This document shows, one piece after another, positions 48,460 to 57,375 of a DNA stretch of 64,000 bases; the stretch's first letter is position 1, and the number at the start of each line of letters is the position of its first letter. Location: positions 9,928-73,927 of the forward strand of contig NZ_CP054045.1 in NCBI RefSeq assembly GCF_013282745.1, in the 5' to 3' direction. The stretch is from Yersinia bercovieri ATCC 43970 (lineage in GTDB: Bacteria > Pseudomonadota > Gammaproteobacteria > Enterobacterales > Enterobacteriaceae). The position numbers and the translations under genes were made by a program. The notes beneath the pieces are model-generated. The model was given only the letters and a program-made list of their open reading frames with translations, ran no database searches and was not told the origin of the DNA.

Positions 48460-51032
48460 TGTTAAATGTAATTGGGGATTTAATGGATAAGTATATCTTC
48501 TTACGTAATCATACTACGGCAGATAATATCCTTGACTTAAATGATCGAGACTCTCTTTCAAGCTTTCTTCCATTTGTTTCTTACAAAGAAGAAATAGAAA
48601 CTGAATCAGGTGAGAAAATTAAGTCAAAAGCATTTTTTAATATCGATAACACAATAGGTTGGATTTGGGAATTAACTCCGCTGCCATTTGTCGGTGAAGA
48701 TCAGCTTGGCAAACTGCACAATATTGTTAAAACACGTTACCCCAAAGGCACCGTAGGACAATGGATACTTTATCCTGACCATAATTTAGACGATATACTT
48801 GATGAGTATGCCGCCTGTCGCGTTCAGGGTGACCCTATTACCGATATGAACGTTAAAAATACCACTCAATATTTACGTAATGGTGCAGAGAGTGGTATTC
48901 ACCCCCAGATGAATGGTATCCCTGTTCGTAATTTTCGTGTTTTTTATACACTAAAATGTGAAGAGATGATTAGGGAAGATTTGCTCTCCTCGATTGAGCA
49001 GATCTTTGACACCGCAGGTATGGCCCCGCGTAGACTTGGGGCCACCGAACTTATTCGCTGGATGAGTGAGTTTTTCTGCGGAAAAAAATTTTCCGGTGAG
49101 TACGATCCACAACGACCACTCGCTAAGCAGATGATGTCTAATGATCCTGCTTACGACCGTTCATTTGACAACGATGGATATCATGAACCCCTACAAGATT
49201 TTTCTGTAACACCCAATATCCTTGGTCATCGCTACGGTACATGCCTATTTCCTAACGTTATTCCACAGAAAGACAATAACCCACTTCGTACTAACGAGCT
49301 ATTCGGTGGGTATAAGGGGGTTATTGATGATCGGGGCCAGATTAAGTACCCATTCCTTTATACACTCACCATTATCTACGATGATTTGCAAACTGAGATT
49401 GCTAATAAAGCGTCTCAAACCATGTTCCAGAGAGTTGGCGCTGGGTTAGTCTTTGCGCTAAAAGAACGCATTAATGAATTTTCTCAAATGCAACAAACTC
49501 TCGCTCAAGGCGGTGATTTTGCCTATTTCATTCCACAGCTTTGGGTTTTTGGTAAGACTAAAAAGGACGTTAGGGCCGCTGTTTCTGAGGCTAAGGACTT
49601 ATGGGGAAATCATAAATTTGAGTTAATGCCTGAGACTAACATGTCCAAGGTGATGTACCTAACTGCACTACCTTTCGGCTTTTATAATATAGATAACAAT
49701 CTAAAAAACATGGATCGCTTCTTTTTTTCTGATTATGAAAATATTGCCCGATTCTTACCAGTTCAGGGCGACTTCAGGGGGGGCGGAAAACCAATACAAA
49801 CTTATATTGGCAGAAAGGGACAGTTTATTGGCCTGGATATGTTTGATAAACGTGTCAACTCTCATAACTTCTATGTGGTGGCTGAAACTGGTGGTGGTAA
49901 GTCATTTTTACTTAATGACCTACTTGATTCCTACGCATCATGTGGGGCAAAAATAAGAATTGCGGATCTCGGGGCTTCTTATAAAAAGCTAACTCATATA
50001 CGGAAAGGACGGTATATAGACTTTGCCTTAGATAAACCAATGTGTATGAATCCTTCTGATTTTTATGCCAAAGATATTGAAGACCTTGAGCAAAGTATAT
50101 CGGCAGCAGTAATTATTTACTCTTCCTGTGCTTATTCATTTACTGGTCAGACTGTAAATGAAGTAGAAGCCAATTTACTTGATCAAGCTTGCCATGCAAG
50201 CCACAAAAAAGGTAATCAAGAAAGCGGCGTTGACGATATCATTGCTTTTTTAAGAAGTGGCGAGTGGAAATCAGGGCAAGATATATCCGCTTCAGCTGTT
50301 CAAGAAATAGAGAGCCAAGCACAACACTTAGCATTCCAGTTAAAAAGTTTTAGCAGCATTGGGCAATTTAAAGAATTTTTCATTGGAAAATCTGAATTTA
50401 ATATTTCTCAAGATGAATTTGTCTGCGTCGATTTAGAGAAGTTGAAAAGTCAGAAACAATTATTCTTCCCTATGATCATGCAAGTTATGAATGCCATGAC
50501 CCAAGACTTGTACCTTTCTGATCGCAGCCAAAAAAGTTTTATTCTGTTTGAAGAGATTGCCTCAATGGTTAAACAGCAGGGTAATATTTCTATGGACGGA
50601 CTCGCCTCGATGGTTGAAGAAGGCTACCGTAGAGCACGTAAATATCGTGGTGCATTTGGCATTGTACTTCAATCCCCACTTGATCTCTTACTGCTAAAAG
50701 GGCTGGGCCAAGTTGCGCAAGCTAACGCCCCGTTCAAGTATTACCTTGAATCTAAAATGTACGCTGAAGCAGTATCAAAAGGCGTCCTACCTGGTATTAA
50801 AGGTGGCTTCCCACTCACACTCCTAGAATCAGTCAAAAATGCACGTCCTCGCTATGGTGAGGTCTTCATTGATAGTCCTTTAGGAATGGGCGTAGCGCGT
50901 CTTTGCGTCGATAAATGGCGTTATTGGATTAATACCTCGGACGGTGATGACGTAGCCCAATACAACACTCTTATCCAGCGTGGATTCCAACCTGTGGATG
51001 CTTTGCGCCAGTTATCCGGCGTGACGCTATAA
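48459..51032 (+). CDS. traC: TraC (VirB4-like) ATPase
   Basis: 857 residues. N-terminal TraC_F domain, Walker A VAETGGGKSFL (about 476), Walker B FILFEEIAS (about 700). Peripheral inner-membrane ATPase that drives pilus assembly. Usual length for the family (F: about 875). The next gene begins 2 bp after its stop. Confidence 0.95.
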   Translation: MLNVIGDLMDKYIFLRNHTTADNILDLNDRDSLSSFLPFVSYKEEIETESGEKIKSKAFFNIDNTIGWIWELTPLPFVGEDQLGKLHNIVKTRYPKGTVGQWILYPDHNLDDILDEYAACRVQGDPITDMNVKNTTQYLRNGAESGIHPQMNGIPVRNFRVFYTLKCEEMIREDLLSSIEQIFDTAGMAPRRLGATELIRWMSEFFCGKKFSGEYDPQRPLAKQMMSNDPAYDRSFDNDGYHEPLQDFSVTPNILGHRYGTCLFPNVIPQKDNNPLRTNELFGGYKGVIDDRGQIKYPFLYTLTIIYDDLQTEIANKASQTMFQRVGAGLVFALKERINEFSQMQQTLAQGGDFAYFIPQLWVFGKTKKDVRAAVSEAKDLWGNHKFELMPETNMSKVMYLTALPFGFYNIDNNLKNMDRFFFSDYENIARFLPVQGDFRGGGKPIQTYIGRKGQFIGLDMFDKRVNSHNFYVVAETGGGKSFLLNDLLDSYASCGAKIRIADLGASYKKLTHIRKGRYIDFALDKPMCMNPSDFYAKDIEDLEQSISAAVIIYSSCAYSFTGQTVNEVEANLLDQACHASHKKGNQESGVDDIIAFLRSGEWKSGQDISASAVQEIESQAQHLAFQLKSFSSIGQFKEFFIGKSEFNISQDEFVCVDLEKLKSQKQLFFPMIMQVMNAMTQDLYLSDRSQKSFILFEEIASMVKQQGNISMDGLASMVEEGYRRARKYRGAFGIVLQSPLDLLLLKGLGQVAQANAPFKYYLESKMYAEAVSKGVLPGIKGGFPLTLLESVKNARPRYGEVFIDSPLGMGVARLCVDKWRYWINTSDGDDVAQYNTLIQRGFQPVDALRQLSGVTL

Positions 51033-51033
51033 G

Positions 51034-53085
51034 ATGAGGTTCAGGATGAATAAACTTTCAATAATCATATGGGCGGCCTTGCTGCCCTGTTTTTTTGTGC
51101 ATGCACAAAAACAAGAAAGCATCAGTAAAGCCTCACAAGACAAAGTTGATTCAATTGCCAATGATATTAGCGGTGTCGTCAAAGGTAAAACCAACTCAGC
51201 TTCAACTATTAATAACTCCTTATTGAGTCCAATGAACGGACAAGGCCAGATGTCTACTTTCGATGGGAAACAGTCATTTGATGGTAAGGCGGTCTGTAAA
51301 GGTACATCTGAGTTTATGAAAATGCTGGTTCAACCAGGCGCTGGCGGTGACGTAACCATTCTGAATGTTATGCAAGATACCAATATGGACGGCAAGCTTG
51401 ATATCACAATGGCCCCTAATTGGAACGTATCCGCAGTATGCTCCAATGGGTTTATGACTTGTACTGACCCCAATAACACTACTACCTGTACATCCTGGGC
51501 GTGGACTGCTGACAGTAAGAGCTACCAGTTAGGACGCAAGCGAGTAGCCCTAACAGATCTGGGTGGTTGTTACTGCATCAATAATAAATGCGGCAGCAAT
51601 TTGGCTTGGACGAACATGGGGCAAATTCTCCGTAACCTTGGCGGTGGGGCGTCTCAAGCCTTGGCTGCTGTCAATCCTTGGTACACCCTTTCTGATGTCA
51701 AGATTGACGGTGTTATCGCGTCATTTGTTGGTGGTGACGCGGGTTCATGCAATGTTGGCGACTCTACCGGCTTCTTTAACAGCCCCGATGGTTCCCAGCT
51801 ACTGACATACCAGAACAACGAAACAAAAATGAAGGACGATGCGGCTAATTCAACTCAAAGTTCTGATGCGTATAAAGCCATCGTTAATGGCAGTTTAAAC
51901 CCAAATGAAACTTCTGAAACCCGACGTTGCGAAGTGCGCCGTAATGTTGGCATCGATGAGCCAACTCTAGATGAAATCATCAAGTTTGATGGCGGTGAAG
52001 GGCAGGTAACTCAATGCGGAACCGACTGTCTTCAGTTGGTACTGGGAAGACTCGGCAACGACTACTGGCAAGGTAGTTGTAGCTATTATGAGGTTAAAAG
52101 TAATTTCATTTTAAAAGATCCCTCCCGTATTAAAACAGCAACCTTAATCAATGCCGTATTTGATGACTGGATGCAAGTTTGGGTAGGTGACAAGGTTGCA
52201 TGGAATGGCCCTTACGGTAACTGGACTGATGCTGGCCCCGTGCCTGGGGCATGTGAGCTAGTGACAAGTTGGAACGTAAATCCAAACATGGATTTTGCGC
52301 AGTATATGAAAAATCCTGGCCCCCTTCAGTTCAAAATCCGTGTTGAAGTTAGCGGGGCGGGAGAAGGGTATGCATTGTTACGCGTTAAGACGGATATGAG
52401 CTGCAAATTAGGAGCTGAATCTATTTCTGATACTTGTACTGCCTATGAAAATGACTCGACCTGTAAGCTGGTAGAGGAAGAAATTGACGGCATCAAGTCA
52501 TTTATTGGTGGCATAAATACTGGCCTTAAGCCCTTATCACAAACACACAAGATAAATGGTAACTTCTGTAGCATTGAAGTTAAACGCGATTGGTTCACTA
52601 AAAAGAGAGTCTATCGTTGCAATACAAAAAATGATTACGATACATCTAAAATTATTGAGCGTAAGGGATATATCGAAGACAACGTAAAACCGGATCACTA
52701 TAAAGACAAAATGTTTTCAGAAAATGGAAAAGTCACATTAGGTGAAGGTGATTTATTTTGGCCTAAATTACCTACGGTCAATGAATGCGTCAATGTCTGT
52801 AAAACGAGAAAAGAGAAAACCACCCCTGATATGTCAGTCTCTGGTCAAGTTGATAAAAATAAAACTCCAGGCCAGAAAGTATATAATTATTACTATCACG
52901 AATGTGGGACTGATAATAAATGTGTAACCGATTTCGATGAGGATGTAGTTAAAGCCTGTCAGTGTATTAATGAGTTTGCAGAAGCAGCAGCTATTATGCA
53001 AACAATGCGGCAAGCAGGACAAGACATGATATGTAGCTCAGGCGAAATAAAAAACCCTAATGGCACTCCTGTGGAATCAAATTGA
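51034..53085 (+). CDS. traN: TraN-like cysteine-rich protein, N-terminal type (first of two)
   Basis: 683 residues (or 679 from the ATG at 51046). A signal peptide ends CFFVHA|Q, encoded by motif A site 12. The mature protein is rich in cysteine with TraN-like segments: GGCYCINNKCG, NPWYTLSDVKIDGVIASFVGG and GNYGNWTDAG-type. It lacks the conserved TraN C-terminus, which is found in the next gene. TraN is an outer-membrane protein that stabilises mating pairs and helps choose recipients. Confidence 0.8.
   Translation: MRFRMNKLSIIIWAALLPCFFVHAQKQESISKASQDKVDSIANDISGVVKGKTNSASTINNSLLSPMNGQGQMSTFDGKQSFDGKAVCKGTSEFMKMLVQPGAGGDVTILNVMQDTNMDGKLDITMAPNWNVSAVCSNGFMTCTDPNNTTTCTSWAWTADSKSYQLGRKRVALTDLGGCYCINNKCGSNLAWTNMGQILRNLGGGASQALAAVNPWYTLSDVKIDGVIASFVGGDAGSCNVGDSTGFFNSPDGSQLLTYQNNETKMKDDAANSTQSSDAYKAIVNGSLNPNETSETRRCEVRRNVGIDEPTLDEIIKFDGGEGQVTQCGTDCLQLVLGRLGNDYWQGSCSYYEVKSNFILKDPSRIKTATLINAVFDDWMQVWVGDKVAWNGPYGNWTDAGPVPGACELVTSWNVNPNMDFAQYMKNPGPLQFKIRVEVSGAGEGYALLRVKTDMSCKLGAESISDTCTAYENDSTCKLVEEEIDGIKSFIGGINTGLKPLSQTHKINGNFCSIEVKRDWFTKKRVYRCNTKNDYDTSKIIERKGYIEDNVKPDHYKDKMFSENGKVTLGEGDLFWPKLPTVNECVNVCKTRKEKTTPDMSVSGQVDKNKTPGQKVYNYYYHECGTDNKCVTDFDEDVVKACQCINEFAEAAAIMQTMRQAGQDMICSSGEIKNPNGTPVESN
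51093..51110. repeat. Motif A site 12, inside the first traN gene
   Basis: Perfect; encodes FVHAQK at the signal peptidase site. Confidence 0.85.
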
Positions 53086-53092
53086 GGCTGGC

Positions 53093-54670
53093 ATGATTAA
53101 AATATTTCTAATCGTATTTTCTATATTATTTTCCAGTGGTTCGCTTGCTGCTTCAAATCTTATTTGTGGCATTGACAAAAATAATGATGGTTACTTAGGA
53201 GATGAAGGTGAGACAGCAACTTGCATCGGCAATGACCCAGGTCTCTGCCCCATTGGGAAACTGTCATGTGACAAGTTAGATCAGAATATCGCTGTACCGC
53301 CGAACAAAGTTTGCCCAACAGGTACGACTCTGCAAGGTTCAATGTGTATTGGTCAGTCATCTTGGAATGAGTATTACGTTCAATTAGCCTCTTCTATAAC
53401 TAGTCAAAAGCCTAATAGTCCATTTCAACCTATAGTATGGGCGGCTAGCTATAATCCTAGTTCAGATTTTTTTGATATGTATAAGAGTAGCCCTAGTGAC
53501 TCGGCACTGGTTGGTTCAGGCCAAGAGTTCAACGTTTATAAATCAACATCTAACTGTATAATGTGTAGTGACTTAATATTAGATTACACGAAATATTTTA
53601 CTGCTAAGCTTGGTAAGCATATGTTTACTGGTGGTTCCAATACTAACTGGTATTCTATTCTGATTAAAAATGGTAATCCAACATCATCTTCGCCAGTTAT
53701 TGACTGTAAAATTGCCGGATATACAGAAAAATACGGATTTATTGAATACAATGCTCAACAAGATAAATGCATTTTTAGCAATGTCACTTATACCTGTCCT
53801 GTCGGTAATGGCAATGCCTGTGTTAATGATGGTTCAGGGTATTCCTGCTCTCCAAATAAATGCATTAACGTTGATATTAATAAACCCATTGATGAAGGTG
53901 ATATTAACGGCGGTATGTTAGTTAACGATGGAAAGAAAACTGAAGACGGTATTTGCCTTGACCAATTATATATTTTTTCCGGTCGGGGCCAACGTTGTTT
54001 GCCTTCTGGTATGTCAACGGGATACAAAAATTGCTGTGCAAATAAAGGTAACGCTTTACAAGATAACGCAGGTTCACTGGTTACAATAGCTGGCGGTATG
54101 GCTACGATAAGTAAAATGTATGACGTCGCACAAAAAGGATATCAAGCCTATAACGCAGCAATTACCGCTGGCAAAACCGTTAGCCAAGCTTCTACTCTCG
54201 CCGGTTCTGCTATGCAAGGGCAGATGCTTGTTGCTTTTGACCCAACCAGCCTGGCAATCAGTGTGGCACTCCATTTTGCGATGGAATACTTCATGCAAGC
54301 TTGTGACCAAGAATCAATGGAAACAGCTATGCTCGCCAGCAGCGGCTACTGTCACTATGTTGGTGAATATTGTAAGAAGAAAGTCCCTTTGCTGGGCTGC
54401 GTTCAAAAAGCAGAAGCATACTGTTGCTTTAACAGTATGCTCGCGCGGATTATCCACGAACAAGGCAGGCCGCAGCTCAGCACTATCGGTGATTTTGGTA
54501 CGGCTAAATCCCCTCAATGTCGCGGATTTACCCCCGATGAATTCCAATCTGTTGATTTCTCTAAAATCGATTTATCGGAATACATTGAAGATATGACCAA
54601 GAAGGTTACAGACCAGATTCAAGGCGAGATAAGCGAAACTATCAAAGACTTTTATGATAAAACAAATTGA
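53093..54670 (+). CDS. traN: TraN-like cysteine-rich protein, C-terminal type (second of two)
   Basis: 525 residues from the ATG at 53093, which has GAGGCTGGC before it. It has its own signal peptide (MIKIFLIVFSILFSSGSLAA). The C-terminal 200 residues carry the hallmark of F TraN: CCANKGN, FAMEYFMQACDQ, YCKKKVPLLGCVQKAEAYCC, FNSMLARIIHEQGRPQL, and KSPQCRGFTPDEF. Together with the upstream gene it looks like one long TraN divided in two. Starts 7 bp after the previous stop. Confidence 0.88.
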   Translation: MIKIFLIVFSILFSSGSLAASNLICGIDKNNDGYLGDEGETATCIGNDPGLCPIGKLSCDKLDQNIAVPPNKVCPTGTTLQGSMCIGQSSWNEYYVQLASSITSQKPNSPFQPIVWAASYNPSSDFFDMYKSSPSDSALVGSGQEFNVYKSTSNCIMCSDLILDYTKYFTAKLGKHMFTGGSNTNWYSILIKNGNPTSSSPVIDCKIAGYTEKYGFIEYNAQQDKCIFSNVTYTCPVGNGNACVNDGSGYSCSPNKCINVDINKPIDEGDINGGMLVNDGKKTEDGICLDQLYIFSGRGQRCLPSGMSTGYKNCCANKGNALQDNAGSLVTIAGGMATISKMYDVAQKGYQAYNAAITAGKTVSQASTLAGSAMQGQMLVAFDPTSLAISVALHFAMEYFMQACDQESMETAMLASSGYCHYVGEYCKKKVPLLGCVQKAEAYCCFNSMLARIIHEQGRPQLSTIGDFGTAKSPQCRGFTPDEFQSVDFSKIDLSEYIEDMTKKVTDQIQGEISETIKDFYDKTN

Positions 54671-54685
54671 TTTCTAGGACTTGAT

Positions 54686-54919
54686 ATGAAAATGAAACTC
54701 AAAGATTTTTATTATCAAATAAAACCAGATGTGAGTATTGATAGTGCTTGCATCATTTCTAATGTCATAGATGAAATATCAGCAGTCAATACTACGTTTG
54801 ATACCAATTCTAATGATCTGGTCGATATGGCAGAGGCCCATTCGTCAACCTATAGAAGCCTTTCCATTGAACAAACACGAATGGTTAACTCCGTATTTAA
54901 CATACCTTTGTTTCTATAG
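54686..54919 (+). CDS. Small unknown protein after traN
   Basis: 77 residues, acidic, helical; ATG at 54686 follows TTCTAGGACTTGAT. In the traN operon, 15 bp after its stop. No family recognised. Confidence 0.6.
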   Translation: MKMKLKDFYYQIKPDVSIDSACIISNVIDEISAVNTTFDTNSNDLVDMAEAHSSTYRSLSIEQTRMVNSVFNIPLFL

Positions 54920-54958
54920 AACGCACCTAAGATAGACTAAAAAAACATGCATCACACA

Positions 54959-54991
54959 GTAAGGGATACATAAAAAACATGTATCCCTTAC
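54959..54991. terminator. Inverted repeat ending the first transfer operon
   Basis: 13-bp perfect stem GTAAGGGATACAT / ATGTATCCCTTAC with an AAAAAAC loop. No T-run, so it may be an attenuator or operator instead. Confidence 0.5.
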
Positions 54992-54999
54992 ATAAATGA

Positions 55000-55019
55000 A
55001 TGATACAAATTACTATCAG
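55000..55019. promoter_or_regulatory. Motif B-like site 1 before traW-traU
   Basis: ATGATACAAATTACTATCAG; right arm changed. Confidence 0.6.
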
Positions 55020-55037
55020 TAATCTCATTTTTAAACT

Positions 55038-55057
55038 ATGATAAATATATATATCAT
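55038..55057. promoter_or_regulatory. Motif B operator before traW-traU
   Basis: ATGATAAATATATATATCAT, 17 bp before the ATG at 55075. Shows that the second transfer operon is controlled like the first. Confidence 0.75.
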
Positions 55058-55074
55058 AGTGAAATGAGGGAAGT

Positions 55075-56658
55075 ATGAAATCATCACTCTCAGTATCGGC
55101 TTTTTTCGTGGCGATGCTGCTATCTTCACATGTTGAAGCCTCACAGAACGTTATCGGTCAACTTTATAGCATCAGTGAACCCGATGCTTTGGAACAAATT
55201 CAAGAGCGTGTTGCTAACGTCGATTGGCAAAAAGAACTCAACAAAGATCGTGAAAAGTGGGGCGCATTCAAAGGGGTTCCACTACCAACCACTCAGGAAG
55301 ATAAAACTCGTAAGGTGATACCGTTCTATTCTGCACCTTTTGAAGTGAAAGATAAGGATGGACGTTTACTATTTCCGAAAGGCTACACTTTTAACCCACT
55401 GGTACATGTTCGACTCCCGCAACGTTTAATTATTGTAGAAAAAGGACAAGAAGACTGGCTTAAGTCAATAGCAACTGAATCTGACATGATCATTTATGCA
55501 AGTGGTGACGTTATTGAAGTTAGCCAGCGTATCGGTAGAAATGCCTTCATCCTCGATAAGAACTTACAACAACGCCTTGATATCAAAGTTGTCCCTTCCA
55601 TCATTCAACAGGAAGGGGAGCACTTAATCATTCAAGAGTTTTCTAAACAGCATGTTGAAAATGCTAAAGATAAGGCTCTGCTTGATTTTAATGGCAAAAA
55701 ACTGGCGTGGTCAGTAGTCGGTTCGGTAATGGATTTCTTAGTCTCTCCCGCACACGCAACCTGCAAATCATCATTTATAAACCCAATTACAGATATTAGC
55801 TGGAGCTGTATTTTCCCCATGCGGATAGCTGGGGTACAGGTTGTTGGCGGTGAAGAGAACCCCTCGAATAGTCAAAGTCCTGTTTGTGTCTGTAAAGGGG
55901 CCGCACTCCCGATGATTGGCCTTAAAACTTCCTTTTGGGAACCTAAGCGCATAATCGATACGGTCAGTGACCCTTATTGCATGATGCCGCTAGGAACTCA
56001 ACTGAGTAAACCCGTGCCTGGCACTCTTGCCGGCGGCTACATCGAAACCAATACCAGTAAACGCGTATTTCAACAGGCACATTACTTTATTTTTCCTGCC
56101 TGGAAAATTTTGAATATGTTCTATGACATCCCCTGCCTAGATGACGAAGGTTTTGATGTCGCCATGATGACGGAGATCTTACCGCAATGGAACAATGAAG
56201 CACTCAGTCTGATTATTAACCCTGAAGCCCTGCTTTTTGCTAATCCGGTGGCAACAATTGCCTGTTCTGCCGATGCAATCGCTGGCACTTATGGCATGCC
56301 TCTTAATGCATTGTTCTGGTGTATGGGGAGTTGGGGGAACGTCTATCCTCTGTCTGGTTCGATCACTAGCACCGATTTCGTCGAAGCTAATGCTGGTATC
56401 GCTGCTCGCTCAATTTTCACTATGGGCCGGTTAGGTTTGTTGTGGAATACCTCAGATGATGGCTGCTATCGCGAACTGGCCCCTATCTGGAAAAAAGACC
56501 GCTTTAAGTTACAGCTTATGAGGCCAACCCGCGCTAATGCATGTCTGCCTATAGGACGTGAGGGTTTGTTATGGACTGGCGGCAAACATGACCCACTTAA
56601 AGATAATTTCATGTGGATGATGTTTGAAAAGAAAGATTGTTGCATCAGGGCTTACTAA
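55075..56658 (+). CDS. TraW-TraU fusion protein
   Basis: 527 residues. Residues 1-205 are TraW-like: signal peptide (cleavage after VEA), IGQLYSISEPDALEQIQERV, and FNPLVHVRLPQRLIIVEKGQEDW. Residues 230-527 are TraU: CKSSFINPITDISWSCIFPMRIAGV, CVCKG, ADAIAGTYG-type and MWMMFEKKDCCIRAY. Between them (about 213-229) is AWSVVGSVMDFLVSPAHA, which looks like the former TraU signal peptide. Both parts act in the periplasm in F, in pilus assembly and DNA transfer. The frame is uninterrupted. Whether the internal site is cut to give two proteins is open. Confidence 0.9.
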   Translation: MKSSLSVSAFFVAMLLSSHVEASQNVIGQLYSISEPDALEQIQERVANVDWQKELNKDREKWGAFKGVPLPTTQEDKTRKVIPFYSAPFEVKDKDGRLLFPKGYTFNPLVHVRLPQRLIIVEKGQEDWLKSIATESDMIIYASGDVIEVSQRIGRNAFILDKNLQQRLDIKVVPSIIQQEGEHLIIQEFSKQHVENAKDKALLDFNGKKLAWSVVGSVMDFLVSPAHATCKSSFINPITDISWSCIFPMRIAGVQVVGGEENPSNSQSPVCVCKGAALPMIGLKTSFWEPKRIIDTVSDPYCMMPLGTQLSKPVPGTLAGGYIETNTSKRVFQQAHYFIFPAWKILNMFYDIPCLDDEGFDVAMMTEILPQWNNEALSLIINPEALLFANPVATIACSADAIAGTYGMPLNALFWCMGSWGNVYPLSGSITSTDFVEANAGIAARSIFTMGRLGLLWNTSDDGCYRELAPIWKKDRFKLQLMRPTRANACLPIGREGLLWTGGKHDPLKDNFMWMMFEKKDCCIRAY

Positions 56659-56682
56659 TGAAAAAACTATTGATCACCATAT

Positions 56683-56696
56683 CGTTAGCGCTAACG
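56683..56696. repeat. Palindrome CGTTAGCGCTAACG, copy 2
   Basis: Inside the trbC signal peptide coding sequence, 5 bp before motif A site 13. Same as 28151-28164. Confidence 0.7.
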
Positions 56697-56701
56697 ACTA
56701 A

Positions 56702-56719
56702 TTTTGTGCATGCACAAGA
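56702..56719. repeat. Motif A site 13, inside trbC
   Basis: TTTTGTGCATGCACAAGA, one mismatch; encodes FVHAQE. Confidence 0.8.
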
Positions 56720-57375
56720 GATTGCTCTCTCACCTGAAATGATGAAAGCGGCACAATCCGCAGTTGATCATCGGGTTAGCAATAAAGAAATGAACAGTTT
56801 TGCCGAAAACATAGCTAGCTACTCCAAATCATCAGAATTTAAGCAGCAGCAACAAGACCTACAGCAGCAGGTTTTTAAAACAGCCGGTTTAGACCCTGAT
56901 AAACAGCAACAAGAAGAACGTCCTGAATTGGTCAAAGACCAACTGGTGCTATTTGTGTCTAGCAGTATGCCTATCCATACCCTACGAAACTATGCGCGGG
57001 ATTTGTCTAAAGTCGGGGGGTTATGGTATTACGAGGCGCGGTTGGTGGAATTAGTCGTATTGCCGACACCATGAAGCTGAGCCGCGAGATCCTGGCGGTT
57101 AACCAGACCTGCGATACAACATCATGCAAAATGTGGTCAACTCAAGTTCTGATTGATCCGGTTCTATTTAAAAAATATGACATTAAAGTTGTTCCTGCGC
57201 TGATCTTCCAGCCAGATATGAATATTAATAGTTATTGTGATGGTCTGGAATTAATGAAGAAAGCAGAGACTATTATTTATGGTGATGCCTCTATTGCTAA
57301 AATGCTAGAAGCCATGAATCGAATCACTCCGAATAAAAAGTATGAATCACTTATCAAAGTCATTCGGGGGCTATA

